Shown one piece after another: positions 6,787-13,934 of a stretch of DNA of 18,141 nucleotides (position 1 is the stretch's first letter; each line of letters starts with the position of its first letter). The stretch is taken from assembly GCA_903882765.1 (NCBI GenBank), contig CAIRYE010000205.1, positions 1-18,141 of the forward strand. Reading direction: 5' to 3'. The DNA is from an uncultured Anaerolineae bacterium (GTDB lineage: Bacteria > Chloroflexota > Anaerolineae > Anaerolineales > Villigracilaceae). A program made the position numbers and the translations under genes. Under the pieces are notes generated by a model. It was given only the letters and a program-made list of their open reading frames with translations, did no database searches and was not told the DNA's origin.

Positions 6787-8119
6787 CCATTTCCTTTTCG
6801 GATCGCTGCGCATATTTTTGCGCTCGGTCTCTTTTGTTTCCTTTTTGTTCATTTAAATCTAATGGAGGAAGGATGCCGAAGTTCGCTTTCATAGGTTGGA
6901 ACGTTTTGGGATCTGTATGGGTGATGTAATGACACAGCGCTCCCAACATGGTCTCGCAAGGTAACTCCAATAAGGGTAGCCCGGATGCAAGTCTGCCCAC
7001 GTTGATGCCGGCAAGAAGACCGGTTGCAATATTTCCAGCGTACCCTTCCACGCCAGTAATCTGGCCAGCCATAAATAAATTTGCTTTCGCCTTGGTTTGC
7101 AGTGTAGGCAACAGAACATCTGGCGCAGAGATGAAAGTATTTCGATGCATTTGACCATAGCGTACGATCTCGGCATTTTCTAACCCAGGGATCATCCGCA
7201 ATAAGCGGCTTTGTTCGGAAAACGTAAGATTCGTTTGGAAGCCTACAAGATTATATAAATCCCCAGCGATATTTTCTTTTCTAAGTTGAACTACCGCGTA
7301 AGGGGGGCGTTCGACTCGCGGATCCTTTAGGCCAACAGGCCGTAATGGACCGTATAACAGGGCTTTGGCGCCACGTTGCGCAATAACCTCAACCGGAAGG
7401 CACCCCTCAAAAAAATGACTATGCCCAGCATCCACACCTTTTTCGATGGAGGCTTCAAACTCTTTTAACTCGATCCTCTGAGCACTGATCAGTTCTTGGT
7501 AGAAATTCTGATAATCCTGCTTGTTATGAAATGGACAATTAATGTAATCTCCTTCTATCACTCCCTCCTCATCCCAACGGGAGGCGGTGTAAGCAATGTC
7601 CATGTTGATAGACCTCGCGTCAACGATAGGGGAGATAGCGTCGAAAAAATATAAGTTATCTTTCCCGCAAAAATCTGCCAGGTCATTGGATAAACTTGCT
7701 GATGTGAGAGGGCCGCTAGCAAGTACAACAAAACCTTCGCTTGGGATGGTTCTTACTTCTTCTCTGATTACTTTTACCCGAGGATGGCTTAGTAATCTTC
7801 TTGTCACTTCGGCCGCGAACAATTCGCGATCGACCGCCAAAGCCGCGCCTGCTGGCACAGCTGTTTCATCAGCAACTTGAATTAATAGCGACTTGAATTT
7901 TCTAAGTTCGTTTTTCAAAACCCCAGAGGCGCGATCCGGCAGGTTCGATCCTAATGAATTAGAACAGATCAATTCAGCCAGATCCGCTGATCTGTGGGCG
8001 CCGCTTGCCGTTGCTGGCCGCATCTCATATAAAACAACATCTAGACCCTTTTCAGCGATTTGCCAAGCTGCTTCTGAGCCGGCAAGTCCACCGCCGATCA
8101 CGCTAATTTGATTATCCAT
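6755..8119 (-). CDS. trmFO: Folate-dependent tRNA m5U54 methyltransferase TrmFO
   Basis: Methylates U54 in the T loop of tRNA using methylenetetrahydrofolate and FADH2 rather than S-adenosylmethionine; cytoplasmic flavoprotein. The FAD-binding motif VIGGGLAGSEAA lies at 7-18, followed by LYEMRP and the diagnostic HRSADLAELICSNSLGS. Cys52 and Cys240 (in FFEGCLPVEVIAQRG) match the two functionally important cysteines of the family. The C-terminal nucleotide-binding segment GQITGVEGYAGNIATGLLAGI is intact. At 454 aa it is slightly longer than the usual ~435-445, with a charged tail after LPPLDLNEQKG. AGGA lies 5 nt before the ATG. It is the first gene of the minus-strand run and is divergent from the histidine kinase gene across 88 bp. 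Confidence 0.95.
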   Translation of the reverse strand: MDNQISVIGGGLAGSEAAWQIAEKGLDVVLYEMRPATASGAHRSADLAELICSNSLGSNLPDRASGVLKNELRKFKSLLIQVADETAVPAGAALAVDRELFAAEVTRRLLSHPRVKVIREEVRTIPSEGFVVLASGPLTSASLSNDLADFCGKDNLYFFDAISPIVDARSINMDIAYTASRWDEEGVIEGDYINCPFHNKQDYQNFYQELISAQRIELKEFEASIEKGVDAGHSHFFEGCLPVEVIAQRGAKALLYGPLRPVGLKDPRVERPPYAVVQLRKENIAGDLYNLVGFQTNLTFSEQSRLLRMIPGLENAEIVRYGQMHRNTFISAPDVLLPTLQTKAKANLFMAGQITGVEGYAGNIATGLLAGINVGRLASGLPLLELPCETMLGALCHYITHTDPKTFQPMKANFGILPPLDLNEQKGNKRDRAQKYAQRSEKEMDEFLLKTNLL

Positions 8120-8143
8120 AGGTTCCTGTTCAAGGTTAAATTT

Positions 8144-8172
8144 TTGAAGTTTTTTAGTTATGTGCGTATAAT
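8144..8172 (+). promoter_or_regulatory. Sigma70-type promoter of the kinase-regulator-phenylalanine operon
   Basis: TTGAAG at 8144-8149 and a perfect TATAAT at 8167-8172 with 17-bp spacing. The predicted start of transcription near 8179 gives a leader of about 29 nt. It lies in the 88-bp divergent spacer shared with trmFO, so a regulator binding here could affect both directions. Confidence 0.75.
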
Positions 8173-8207
8173 AAAATAATTAAAGAAGAAAAATTATTGA
8201 CGACTCA

Positions 8208-9692
8208 ATGAATCAAACTTCCCGCACGATCATTCTCGATCCTCGCTTACAAAGTAGCAACATCATCGATGATTTTGCGACCAAGATTTTAATAATACAA
8301 CAAAATAACTTCGAAGTCCTCACTGCTTCAGTAGAGGAATTGTCCGCTTTGAAAATTTCATCAGGTGAACGAAATGTCCTGATGTTGTATTTTAATGCGG
8401 GTTTTGTTGAATTGGAAAAAGTGATCGGTTTTCTAAGGTTAAATCCTACAGTTGAGCTATTTCTTATAGAAGGCGGAGAGGGTCTCCCGATCGAATTACG
8501 AAAGCACGCTAGTTTTGTTGTGACTGGTGAAGAGTTTAAAAGAGAGGGTTTTAGCATTGTTCAAAAACTAGAGGACGCCAAAAGCGGTTATTTAGTTTTG
8601 TATGAACAATTATTCCAAACAACCGCGTTAAACATCGATGAAATTCTCGACGAGCATCCTTTTGCGGAAGCATCAACCAACGCGATCGATCGTTGGCGCT
8701 CCTTATTAGGGCTAAACTCGTTTGATCTTTCATCTCGAGATATGCGAGATCTTACGGAGAGCATCCGTTCTCACGATCTGTTATTAGGGGTCGCGGTTTG
8801 GGATAGTGTGACGAATAGCATGGAAGAACGATGCCAATATAACTTTTCATGTTTGGATAAGGTCATAAGTTTGACCGCATTGGTTAATAGATCGCAGGTT
8901 GACCGCTATACGGCAATGTGCCTAGAAAATATCTTTTCCCTTTTTCAAAATTGGTACGTTCGGCAAAAATATTCCTCAGAATTGGAACGAGAAGGAAAAA
9001 AATTCGCTCTAACTCAGAAGGCGTTGATACAAGCTGAGAAACTATCAGTAGCGGGCCGAATGACCGCTTCCATCGCTCATGAGATTAATAATCCGCTGCA
9101 AGGGGTGAAGAATTGCCTTCATTTGCTTTCCAATAAAAACATCAGCGAGGAACAGAAGACGCGATACCTTGAGATGACCAATCAGGAAATGGATCGTTTG
9201 ACCAATACGGTTCAGCAAATGTTGGAATTTTATAAGCCCAATGAAAAATATAAACCGGTGCAAGTGCTGGATGTCTTGGAGCATACCCTCAATTTATTGG
9301 ATAACCAATTGAGCGAGAATGGAATAAAAATAAAAACCATCTGGCCTCCAAAAATCCCTTTGGTTTCTGGTATCAAAAATCAAATTGAGCAAGTGTTCAT
9401 AAATTTGGTTATCAACGCTAAAGACGCGATGCCAAGTGGTGGGGAATTGACCCTCACAATTGAGTCGGCGAAACCATTTTTGGCGATCATCTTTGAGGAT
9501 TCTGGCGCGGGTGTTCCGGATGATATGCGTGAAAAGATCTTTGAGCCCTTTGTTAGCACTAAGGGAACATCAGGATTGGGCTTATCTGTCTGCAATGAGA
9601 TCATTAAGAACCATTCGGGTGTATTAGAATTAATGGATAAAATCCCCAACCATGGCGCTAGATTCAAAATAATCCTACCAATCAAACCTTAG
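8208..9692 (+). CDS. Soluble sensor histidine kinase with a degenerate receiver-like N-terminus
   Basis: Autophosphorylating kinase of a two-component system; 494 aa without any membrane segment, so a cytoplasmic sensor. Residues ~8-125 show a receiver-like strand/helix rhythm (TIILDPR, FEVLTASVEEL, NVLMLYFN, PTVELFLIEGG, ASFVVTGEEF) but lack the acidic pair, phosphoacceptor Asp and conserved Lys. Residues 126-250 are an unrecognised sensor or linker region, then a charged helix to ~285. The HisKA box contains H291 (SIAHEINNPLQG). The ATPase domain has N403 (INAKDAMP), D431-G435 (DSGAGVPD) and the GTSGLGLS loop at 453-460. The ATG lacks a good Shine-Dalgarno. The partner regulator follows after 11 bp. 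The signal is unknown. Confidence 0.93.
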   Translation: MNQTSRTIILDPRLQSSNIIDDFATKILIIQQNNFEVLTASVEELSALKISSGERNVLMLYFNAGFVELEKVIGFLRLNPTVELFLIEGGEGLPIELRKHASFVVTGEEFKREGFSIVQKLEDAKSGYLVLYEQLFQTTALNIDEILDEHPFAEASTNAIDRWRSLLGLNSFDLSSRDMRDLTESIRSHDLLLGVAVWDSVTNSMEERCQYNFSCLDKVISLTALVNRSQVDRYTAMCLENIFSLFQNWYVRQKYSSELEREGKKFALTQKALIQAEKLSVAGRMTASIAHEINNPLQGVKNCLHLLSNKNISEEQKTRYLEMTNQEMDRLTNTVQQMLEFYKPNEKYKPVQVLDVLEHTLNLLDNQLSENGIKIKTIWPPKIPLVSGIKNQIEQVFINLVINAKDAMPSGGELTLTIESAKPFLAIIFEDSGAGVPDDMREKIFEPFVSTKGTSGLGLSVCNEIIKNHSGVLELMDKIPNHGARFKIILPIKP

Positions 9693-9703
9693 CGGAGAAA
9701 AGT

Positions 9704-10423
9704 ATGCAAAATCACATTATGGTCGTTGATGATGAAGCGGTTGCTAGGGAAACCTTAACCGAGATCATCAAAATGGAAGGATATGACGTTTATTCCTTCG
9801 CGAATGGTGAATTGGCGATCGAATATGTTCGGAATAATTCGGTTGACCTGATCTTATTAGATGTACGAATGCCTGGAATGGGTGGGCATGAAGTCGTTGA
9901 GGTCGTAACTCAGATCTCGCCAGATACCGAAATTATTTTATTGACCGCGTTCGGTTCGATGGAATCCGCGGTGGAGGCATTACGACAGAGAGTGCATGAT
10001 TACCTCTTAAAACCCGCATCCCCAACTCAGATCCTCGATAGCATTAAAAAAGGACTGGTAAGGCGCGAGAAAAGATTGAAGGACCTTGAGGATGAAGGCT
10101 CGCCAACCCTCTTTTATAGTTTGCCTGGTGGAATAAATATCGACCTAAGCAGGCGAAGAGTATCTCAAAAAGATGTAATTGAGCTTCTCACTCCAGCTGA
10201 AGGGCAATTACTCAAAGTTTTTCTAGAAAAACCCGGCCGTGTTTTTTCGCATCGTGAGATCGTGTTATTAGTGCAGGGCTACGAGGTCTCTAACAAGGAA
10301 GCCCAAGAGATCTTACGCCCCTTAGTAAGCAGACTTCGCAATAAATTGATACCCTTCCCAACCTTGTTGGATAGGATCATAAGTGTTCGTGGAACCGGAT
10401 ATGTTTTTGAGAACGATAAATAA
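9704..10423 (+). CDS. OmpR/PhoB-type DNA-binding response regulator
   Basis: Transcription factor phosphorylated by the kinase encoded just upstream. The receiver domain (1-~120) is complete: acidic residues D9 and D10 (VVDDE), phosphoacceptor D53 (LILLDVRMPG), switch T81 (LLTAFG) and K103 (DYLLKPAS). A short linker leads to a C-terminal winged helix (~135-239) with LTPAEGQLLKVFLEKPGRVF, SRLRNKL and RGTGYVF, the usual endings of the Trans_reg_C fold. The LTAFGSMESAVEALRQ stretch is reminiscent of NtrC-like receivers, but the output domain is OmpR-like. GGAG lies about 7 nt before the ATG. The gene is 19 bp before the aminotransferase and in the same predicted operon, so autoregulation of the operon is plausible. 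Its targets are unknown. Confidence 0.95.
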   Translation: MQNHIMVVDDEAVARETLTEIIKMEGYDVYSFANGELAIEYVRNNSVDLILLDVRMPGMGGHEVVEVVTQISPDTEIILLTAFGSMESAVEALRQRVHDYLLKPASPTQILDSIKKGLVRREKRLKDLEDEGSPTLFYSLPGGINIDLSRRRVSQKDVIELLTPAEGQLLKVFLEKPGRVFSHREIVLLVQGYEVSNKEAQEILRPLVSRLRNKLIPFPTLLDRIISVRGTGYVFENDK

Positions 10424-10442
10424 GCGATAGATTGGTGAGTAG

Positions 10443-11624
10443 ATGAAGAGTTTAAATGAAAATTTGGAGAAGATCCTACAATCTCCAACTGTAGCGATGG
10501 CTGATAAAGTAAATTTGCTGAAAAGTCAGGGTAAGAAGATCATCGGTTTACAAACAGGTGATCCCGATTTCAAAACACATCCTGCCATTGTCGAGTTCGC
10601 GACCGAACAGATAAGAGCGGGTAAAACGCATTACGGGGCGAGCCAAGGCGCATTGCATGTGCGAGAGGCGATCGTTGAAAAACTAGAACGAGATAATGGC
10701 TTGTTTTATGATCCGAAAAAGGAAGTAATATTAACCCACGGTGGTATTCACGCCTTTTATCTTGCATTGCAATCCATCATTAATAAAGGTGACGAATTCC
10801 TAATTCCTGACCCCACTTGGGCAACCCACGCCAACATGGCAACACTTTTAGGTGGTAGAGCTGTGCGGGTAATGGCGACGCCGGAGAATAATTTTTTGCC
10901 AACATTCGCTGATTGGGAAAAGGCTATTACCCCTAAAACAAAGAGTGTGATCATCAATTATCCATCCAACCCAACCGGTGTTTATCCAAGCCGTGAGTAC
11001 CTGCAAGAATTGGTGGATTTGTGCATAAAAAACGATCTAACCATCATTAGCGATGAAGTATACGAAAATCTATTTTTCGAAGAACATCCAGTCAGTATCG
11101 CAAGCCTACCAGGCGCAAAAGAGCGTACTCTGGTTATTAACAGTTTGTCCAAAACCTATGCTATGACAGGTTGGCGGGTGGGCTATCTAAGTGGGCCCGA
11201 AAAAGTGATCCAGAATGCATTAAAAGCGAGCCAGCATTCAATTACTTGTGTAGCGCCTTTTATTCAAGAAGCCGCTGGGTACGCTTTGAGCAATCCTGAG
11301 ATACAACAATACGCCGGAGAAATGAGGCAGGGGTATAATAGACGCCGAGATCTAGTAATGCGCATAGCTGAAAGAGAAGCATCCTCTAAGGTTGTTTGTA
11401 CTGCGCCAATGGGGGCGTTCTATTACTTCTTAGATATGCGATCATTGGGTATTTCCTCTTCGGAAATTTGCGATCGATTACTGGAAGAGGCAAATGTTGG
11501 TACGGTTGCGGGTTCGGCTTTTGGTACGATGGGGGAGGGGTTTCTTAGAATGACCATTGCCGCTTCTGATCAGGAAGTTGAACATGGATTTATGGAAATA
11601 TTAAAATGGGCGAAAAACCAATGA
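10443..11624 (+). CDS. Class I pyridoxal-phosphate aminotransferase (aspartate/aromatic type)
   Basis: Transfers amino groups between amino acids and 2-oxo acids; cytoplasmic. The 393-aa length and motif order fit subgroup I-gamma aspartate aminotransferase-like enzymes: LQTGDPDFKTHPAI near the N-terminus, the substrate-contact segment THYGASQGALHVREAI, NYPSNPTGVYP, DEVYENLFF, and the PLP lysine K237 in SLSKTYAMTGWRVGYLSG. Because prephenate dehydratase follows directly, the likely roles are the last step to phenylalanine (phenylpyruvate transamination) or transamination of prephenate; which one, or plain aspartate, cannot be told from sequence. GGTGAG sits a few bases before the ATG. The end overlaps the start of pheA, giving translational coupling. 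Confidence 0.92.
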   Translation: MKSLNENLEKILQSPTVAMADKVNLLKSQGKKIIGLQTGDPDFKTHPAIVEFATEQIRAGKTHYGASQGALHVREAIVEKLERDNGLFYDPKKEVILTHGGIHAFYLALQSIINKGDEFLIPDPTWATHANMATLLGGRAVRVMATPENNFLPTFADWEKAITPKTKSVIINYPSNPTGVYPSREYLQELVDLCIKNDLTIISDEVYENLFFEEHPVSIASLPGAKERTLVINSLSKTYAMTGWRVGYLSGPEKVIQNALKASQHSITCVAPFIQEAAGYALSNPEIQQYAGEMRQGYNRRRDLVMRIAEREASSKVVCTAPMGAFYYFLDMRSLGISSSEICDRLLEEANVGTVAGSAFGTMGEGFLRMTIAASDQEVEHGFMEILKWAKNQ

Positions 11625-12454
11625 AAGTGGCTTACCAGGGTGAGCCTGGCGCGTACACCGAACAATCCGTGCTAAATTTTTTTCAAGACGTTGAGCCAAT
11701 TCCTTGCGAAACATTCGACCATGTTTTTCACTTGGTTGAAAGTGGGGAAGTGGACCGAGGGATGGTACCGATCGAGAACTCCTTAGCGGGCTCCATTCAT
11801 CAAAATTACGATAATCTGCTGCGTCATAATTTGTTTATCAACGGCGAGTATTATCTACGGGTGCGGCATTGTCTCATAGCCCGGCCAGGGATAAGCAAAG
11901 ATAGCATTAAGAAAGTGATCAGTCATCCTCAAGCGTTGGGGCAGTGCGCTGGTTATTTACGAAATATGGGAGTTCAGGTTTCTCCGGAGTATGATACCGC
12001 GGGAAGCGTAAAACTATTACAGACATTGGATGATCCGTATATAGCCGCAATCGCTTCCCGCAGGGCGGCTGAAATTTACGGAATGAATGTGCTGGAAGAG
12101 GGAATTGAGGATGATCAGGAAAATTACACTCGATTTTTGGTCATCTCCAAAAATAAAGTGAAAACTCTCAAGGACGCGAAAACGACCATTGTATTTACAC
12201 TAAAGCATCAACCAGGATCTCTTTTTAAAGCCTTAAGCGTTTTAGCCTTGCGTGATATCGATCTTTGTAAAATTGAATCGAGACCATTGAAGGGAACACC
12301 CTGGAATTATTTGTTCTACATCGACCTTTTAGGCTCTGAGGAAGACGCGGTAGTTCAAAAAGCACTAACGAATTTGGAAGAATACGCGCTCATGCTGCGA
12401 GTATTCGGTTCTTATCCAGACGCACGACTTAAACAAGAAACGGTGAAAAATTGA
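11621..12454 (+). CDS. pheA: Prephenate dehydratase with ACT regulatory domain
   Basis: Converts prephenate to phenylpyruvate in phenylalanine synthesis. The catalytic part (~1-180) carries VAYQGEPGAYTEQ, MVPIENSLAGSIHQNYD, ISHPQALGQC and the active-site NYTRFLVI. The ACT domain (~190-270) has the phenylalanine-binding elements KHQPGSLFKALSVLA and IESRPLKG, so feedback inhibition by phenylalanine is expected. No chorismate mutase domain is fused, so a separate mutase must exist elsewhere. I prefer the ATG at 11621 (277 aa), which shares ATGA with the aminotransferase stop and starts with the family-typical MKVAYQG; an in-frame ATG at 11606 would add five residues and has only a weak GGAA upstream. 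The stop overlaps the TTG start of the next gene. Confidence 0.94.
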   Translation: MKVAYQGEPGAYTEQSVLNFFQDVEPIPCETFDHVFHLVESGEVDRGMVPIENSLAGSIHQNYDNLLRHNLFINGEYYLRVRHCLIARPGISKDSIKKVISHPQALGQCAGYLRNMGVQVSPEYDTAGSVKLLQTLDDPYIAAIASRRAAEIYGMNVLEEGIEDDQENYTRFLVISKNKVKTLKDAKTTIVFTLKHQPGSLFKALSVLALRDIDLCKIESRPLKGTPWNYLFYIDLLGSEEDAVVQKALTNLEEYALMLRVFGSYPDARLKQETVKN

Positions 12455-13104
12455 AAAATCTAATTATTAAAATGCGCGAACCAGTGAATGGGTTGACCCA
12501 TTTTTTTGCGGCAATTCTTGGTCTGATTGGTCTGATCATCCTAATAGTATTAACTTGGCGGGATCTTGGCAAGGGAATTACGATGGGAATCTACGGTGTA
12601 AGCTTAGTTCTCCTCTTTTCAGCCTCCGCAGCGTACCATTTAGTAAATGCTACCCCCAAAATTACTGAAATTCTTCGAAAATTTGATCATTCCGCCATAT
12701 TTTTGCTCATTGCCGGAACGTATACCCCCTTCTGTTTTAATATGTTTACTGGATTTTGGAAATGGGGATTGTTGATCATTATTTGGTCCTTGGCGATCAT
12801 TGGTGTATCGGTAAAGATATTTATCATCAAAGCGCCAAGATGGTTAAATGCGGTTATTTACCTGATCATGGGCTGGTTGATCGTGAGTGCTTCGAATGAA
12901 ATGATGCGCACGCTTCCCTTGGGCGCGATCATTCTTTTAGCTGCCGGCGGGATCATCTATTCGTTAGGAGCGGTGGTATACGCCACCAAGATCTTCAACT
13001 TTTACCCTGGTAAATTCGGGTTTCACGAGATCTGGCACATTTTCGTAATCTTAGGCGCGGCAGCTCATTTTTTTGCCATCGTCCTCTATGTTGCGCCAAA
13101 TTAG
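12451..13104 (+). CDS. Haemolysin III / PAQR-family seven-helix membrane protein
   Basis: Polytopic inner-membrane protein of the HlyIII (YqfA/TrhA) branch of the PAQR superfamily. The 217 residues carry the family opening REPVNGLTHFFAA (9-21) and seven hydrophobic segments. Putative zinc-site residues are H63 in SAAYHL, D79 in FDHSAIFLLIAGTYTPF, and H192 and H196 in HEIWH; H206 follows. The family is related to adiponectin receptors and bacterial members have been linked to membrane lipid homeostasis; the haemolysin name is historical. The start is TTG, overlapping the pheA stop as TTGA, with GGTG about 6 nt upstream; the next in-frame ATG (12472) would lose residues of the conserved start. 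Its place at the end of a phenylalanine operon has no obvious functional explanation. No terminator is evident. Confidence 0.9.
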   Translation: MKNLIIKMREPVNGLTHFFAAILGLIGLIILIVLTWRDLGKGITMGIYGVSLVLLFSASAAYHLVNATPKITEILRKFDHSAIFLLIAGTYTPFCFNMFTGFWKWGLLIIIWSLAIIGVSVKIFIIKAPRWLNAVIYLIMGWLIVSASNEMMRTLPLGAIILLAAGGIIYSLGAVVYATKIFNFYPGKFGFHEIWHIFVILGAAAHFFAIVLYVAPN

Positions 13105-13155
13105 TGAACACAAACGATCATAGGCTAGTTTCCAGAAATAAATATCAACGAATAC

Positions 13156-13185
13156 TTGACAAATGCAATCCGTAATGTTTATATT
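13156..13185 (+). promoter_or_regulatory. Sigma70-type promoter of the CBS-pair gene
   Basis: A perfect TTGACA at 13156-13161 and TATATT at 13180-13185 with 18-bp spacing (TTATAT at 17 bp is an alternative register). Transcription would start near 13191-13193, leaving about 24 nt before the ATG at 13216. Confidence 0.75.
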
Positions 13186-13215
13186 AAGCAACACTTTTAC
13201 TAAATGGAGAATTCA

Positions 13216-13653
13216 ATGGCATTAGCGAGCGACTTATTTAAGACCAAGAAGAATAATAGCGTTTTTACTGTATCGCCTGAAAATACCGTTCAGGTTGCTG
13301 TAAAAGAAATGTCGAAAAACAATGTGGGCGCCTTGCTTGTGGAGAACGCCGAGGGAAAGGTGGTTGGTATCATCACCGAGAGGGATGTCCTCTTGAAATT
13401 GGCTGCCAAGGATCTGCCCGCTGACAGCACGCTAGTTTCAGAAATTATGACTGAAAAAGTACTGTACGTTGAAGCTACTCAACCTCTTGAGGAATGTATG
13501 GAAATTATGAATTCAAAGGGCTTCAGACACTTGCCAGTATTTGAAAAAGGTAAATTACTGGGCTTGATCTCGGTAAAAGACGTGTTGCGACAGGTCATTG
13601 CGGAACAGAAAACAATGATAAAACACTTAGAAAACTATATAAGCGGTTTATAG
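13216..13653 (+). CDS. Stand-alone CBS-pair protein
   Basis: A small cytoplasmic protein made of two tandem CBS domains, with no other domain. CBS pairs usually bind adenine nucleotides or S-adenosylmethionine and act as energy or ligand sensors. The first domain holds VSPENTVQVAVKEMSKNNVGALLVENAEG and VGIITERDVL, the second VEATQPLEECMEIMNSKGFRHLPV and GLISVKDVL. GIITERD and GLISVKD are the typical second-strand/helix motifs. I choose the ATG at 13216 (145 aa) because GGAG at 13207-13210 lies 5 nt upstream and the predicted transcript starts near 13192; the ATG at 13204 would leave only a ~12-nt leader and would overlap the Shine-Dalgarno. The gene has its own promoter and terminator, so it is monocistronic. 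The protein it regulates is not evident from the neighbours. Confidence 0.9.
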   Translation: MALASDLFKTKKNNSVFTVSPENTVQVAVKEMSKNNVGALLVENAEGKVVGIITERDVLLKLAAKDLPADSTLVSEIMTEKVLYVEATQPLEECMEIMNSKGFRHLPVFEKGKLLGLISVKDVLRQVIAEQKTMIKHLENYISGL

Positions 13654-13657
13654 GTAT

Positions 13658-13693
13658 AACAGAGATCGGATTTTCTCCGATCTCTGTTTTTTT
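13658..13693 (+). terminator. Intrinsic terminator after the CBS-pair gene
   Basis: A perfect 13-bp stem (13658-13670 with 13676-13688), arm CAGAGATCGGA, with a 5-nt TTTTC loop, runs into seven consecutive T ending at 13693. It begins 4 bp after the stop codon. Confidence 0.93.
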
Positions 13694-13934
13694 ATCGAAT
13701 CTTCGATCTGAAAAGAAGCGAAATAGGGGGCACTAACGCGCGAAACCGAATTTCCAAACTATAAAATTTAAATGAAAACAATAGGATTTATTTATATCTT
13801 CACACCAAAGTGCAATAATGGCATGACTAAACCGTTAATATTTCAGTAGGTGAGTGAATTATCATTCGAGGTTTACTTAAGTACTATTAATGAAAGCGTG
13901 ATACACTTGATCTATCTAACTTTGGAGCGTATTT
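13694..13934. other. AT-rich spacer before the recombinase gene
   Basis: About 240 bp without a plausible gene. A short inverted repeat (ATCGAA/TTCGAT, 13694-13707) directly follows the terminator. The stretch around 13755-13800 is very AT-rich. GGAG at 13924-13927 is the ribosome-binding site of the recombinase gene, 7 bp before its ATG. I see no convincing -35/-10 pair, tRNA remnant or direct repeat that would mark an attachment site. Confidence 0.5.

Noticed and set aside
6787..6852. Longer N-terminus for the M28 lipoprotein
   Set aside because: It would put 22 charged residues before the signal peptide, lacks a ribosome-binding site and lies wholly within the trmFO coding end; the ATG at 6784-6786 has AGGA at good spacing.
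10424..10442. Attenuator or T-box leader before the aminotransferase-pheA genes
   Set aside because: Only 19 bp separate the regulator stop from the aminotransferase start, and the 88-bp spacer before the kinase has no terminator hairpin, leader peptide or T-box-like sequence.
13694..13707. Small inverted repeat ATCGAA-TC-TTCGAT after the CBS terminator
   Set aside because: Six-base arms with a 2-base gap cannot form a stable hairpin and are expected by chance in this composition.
13694..13934. Possible dif or attachment site near the recombinase
   Set aside because: Short partial palindromes such as TTAAGTACTATTAA near 13876-13890 do not form the two 11-bp arms around a 6-8 bp core expected for dif, and no matching copy is seen on the other side of the gene.
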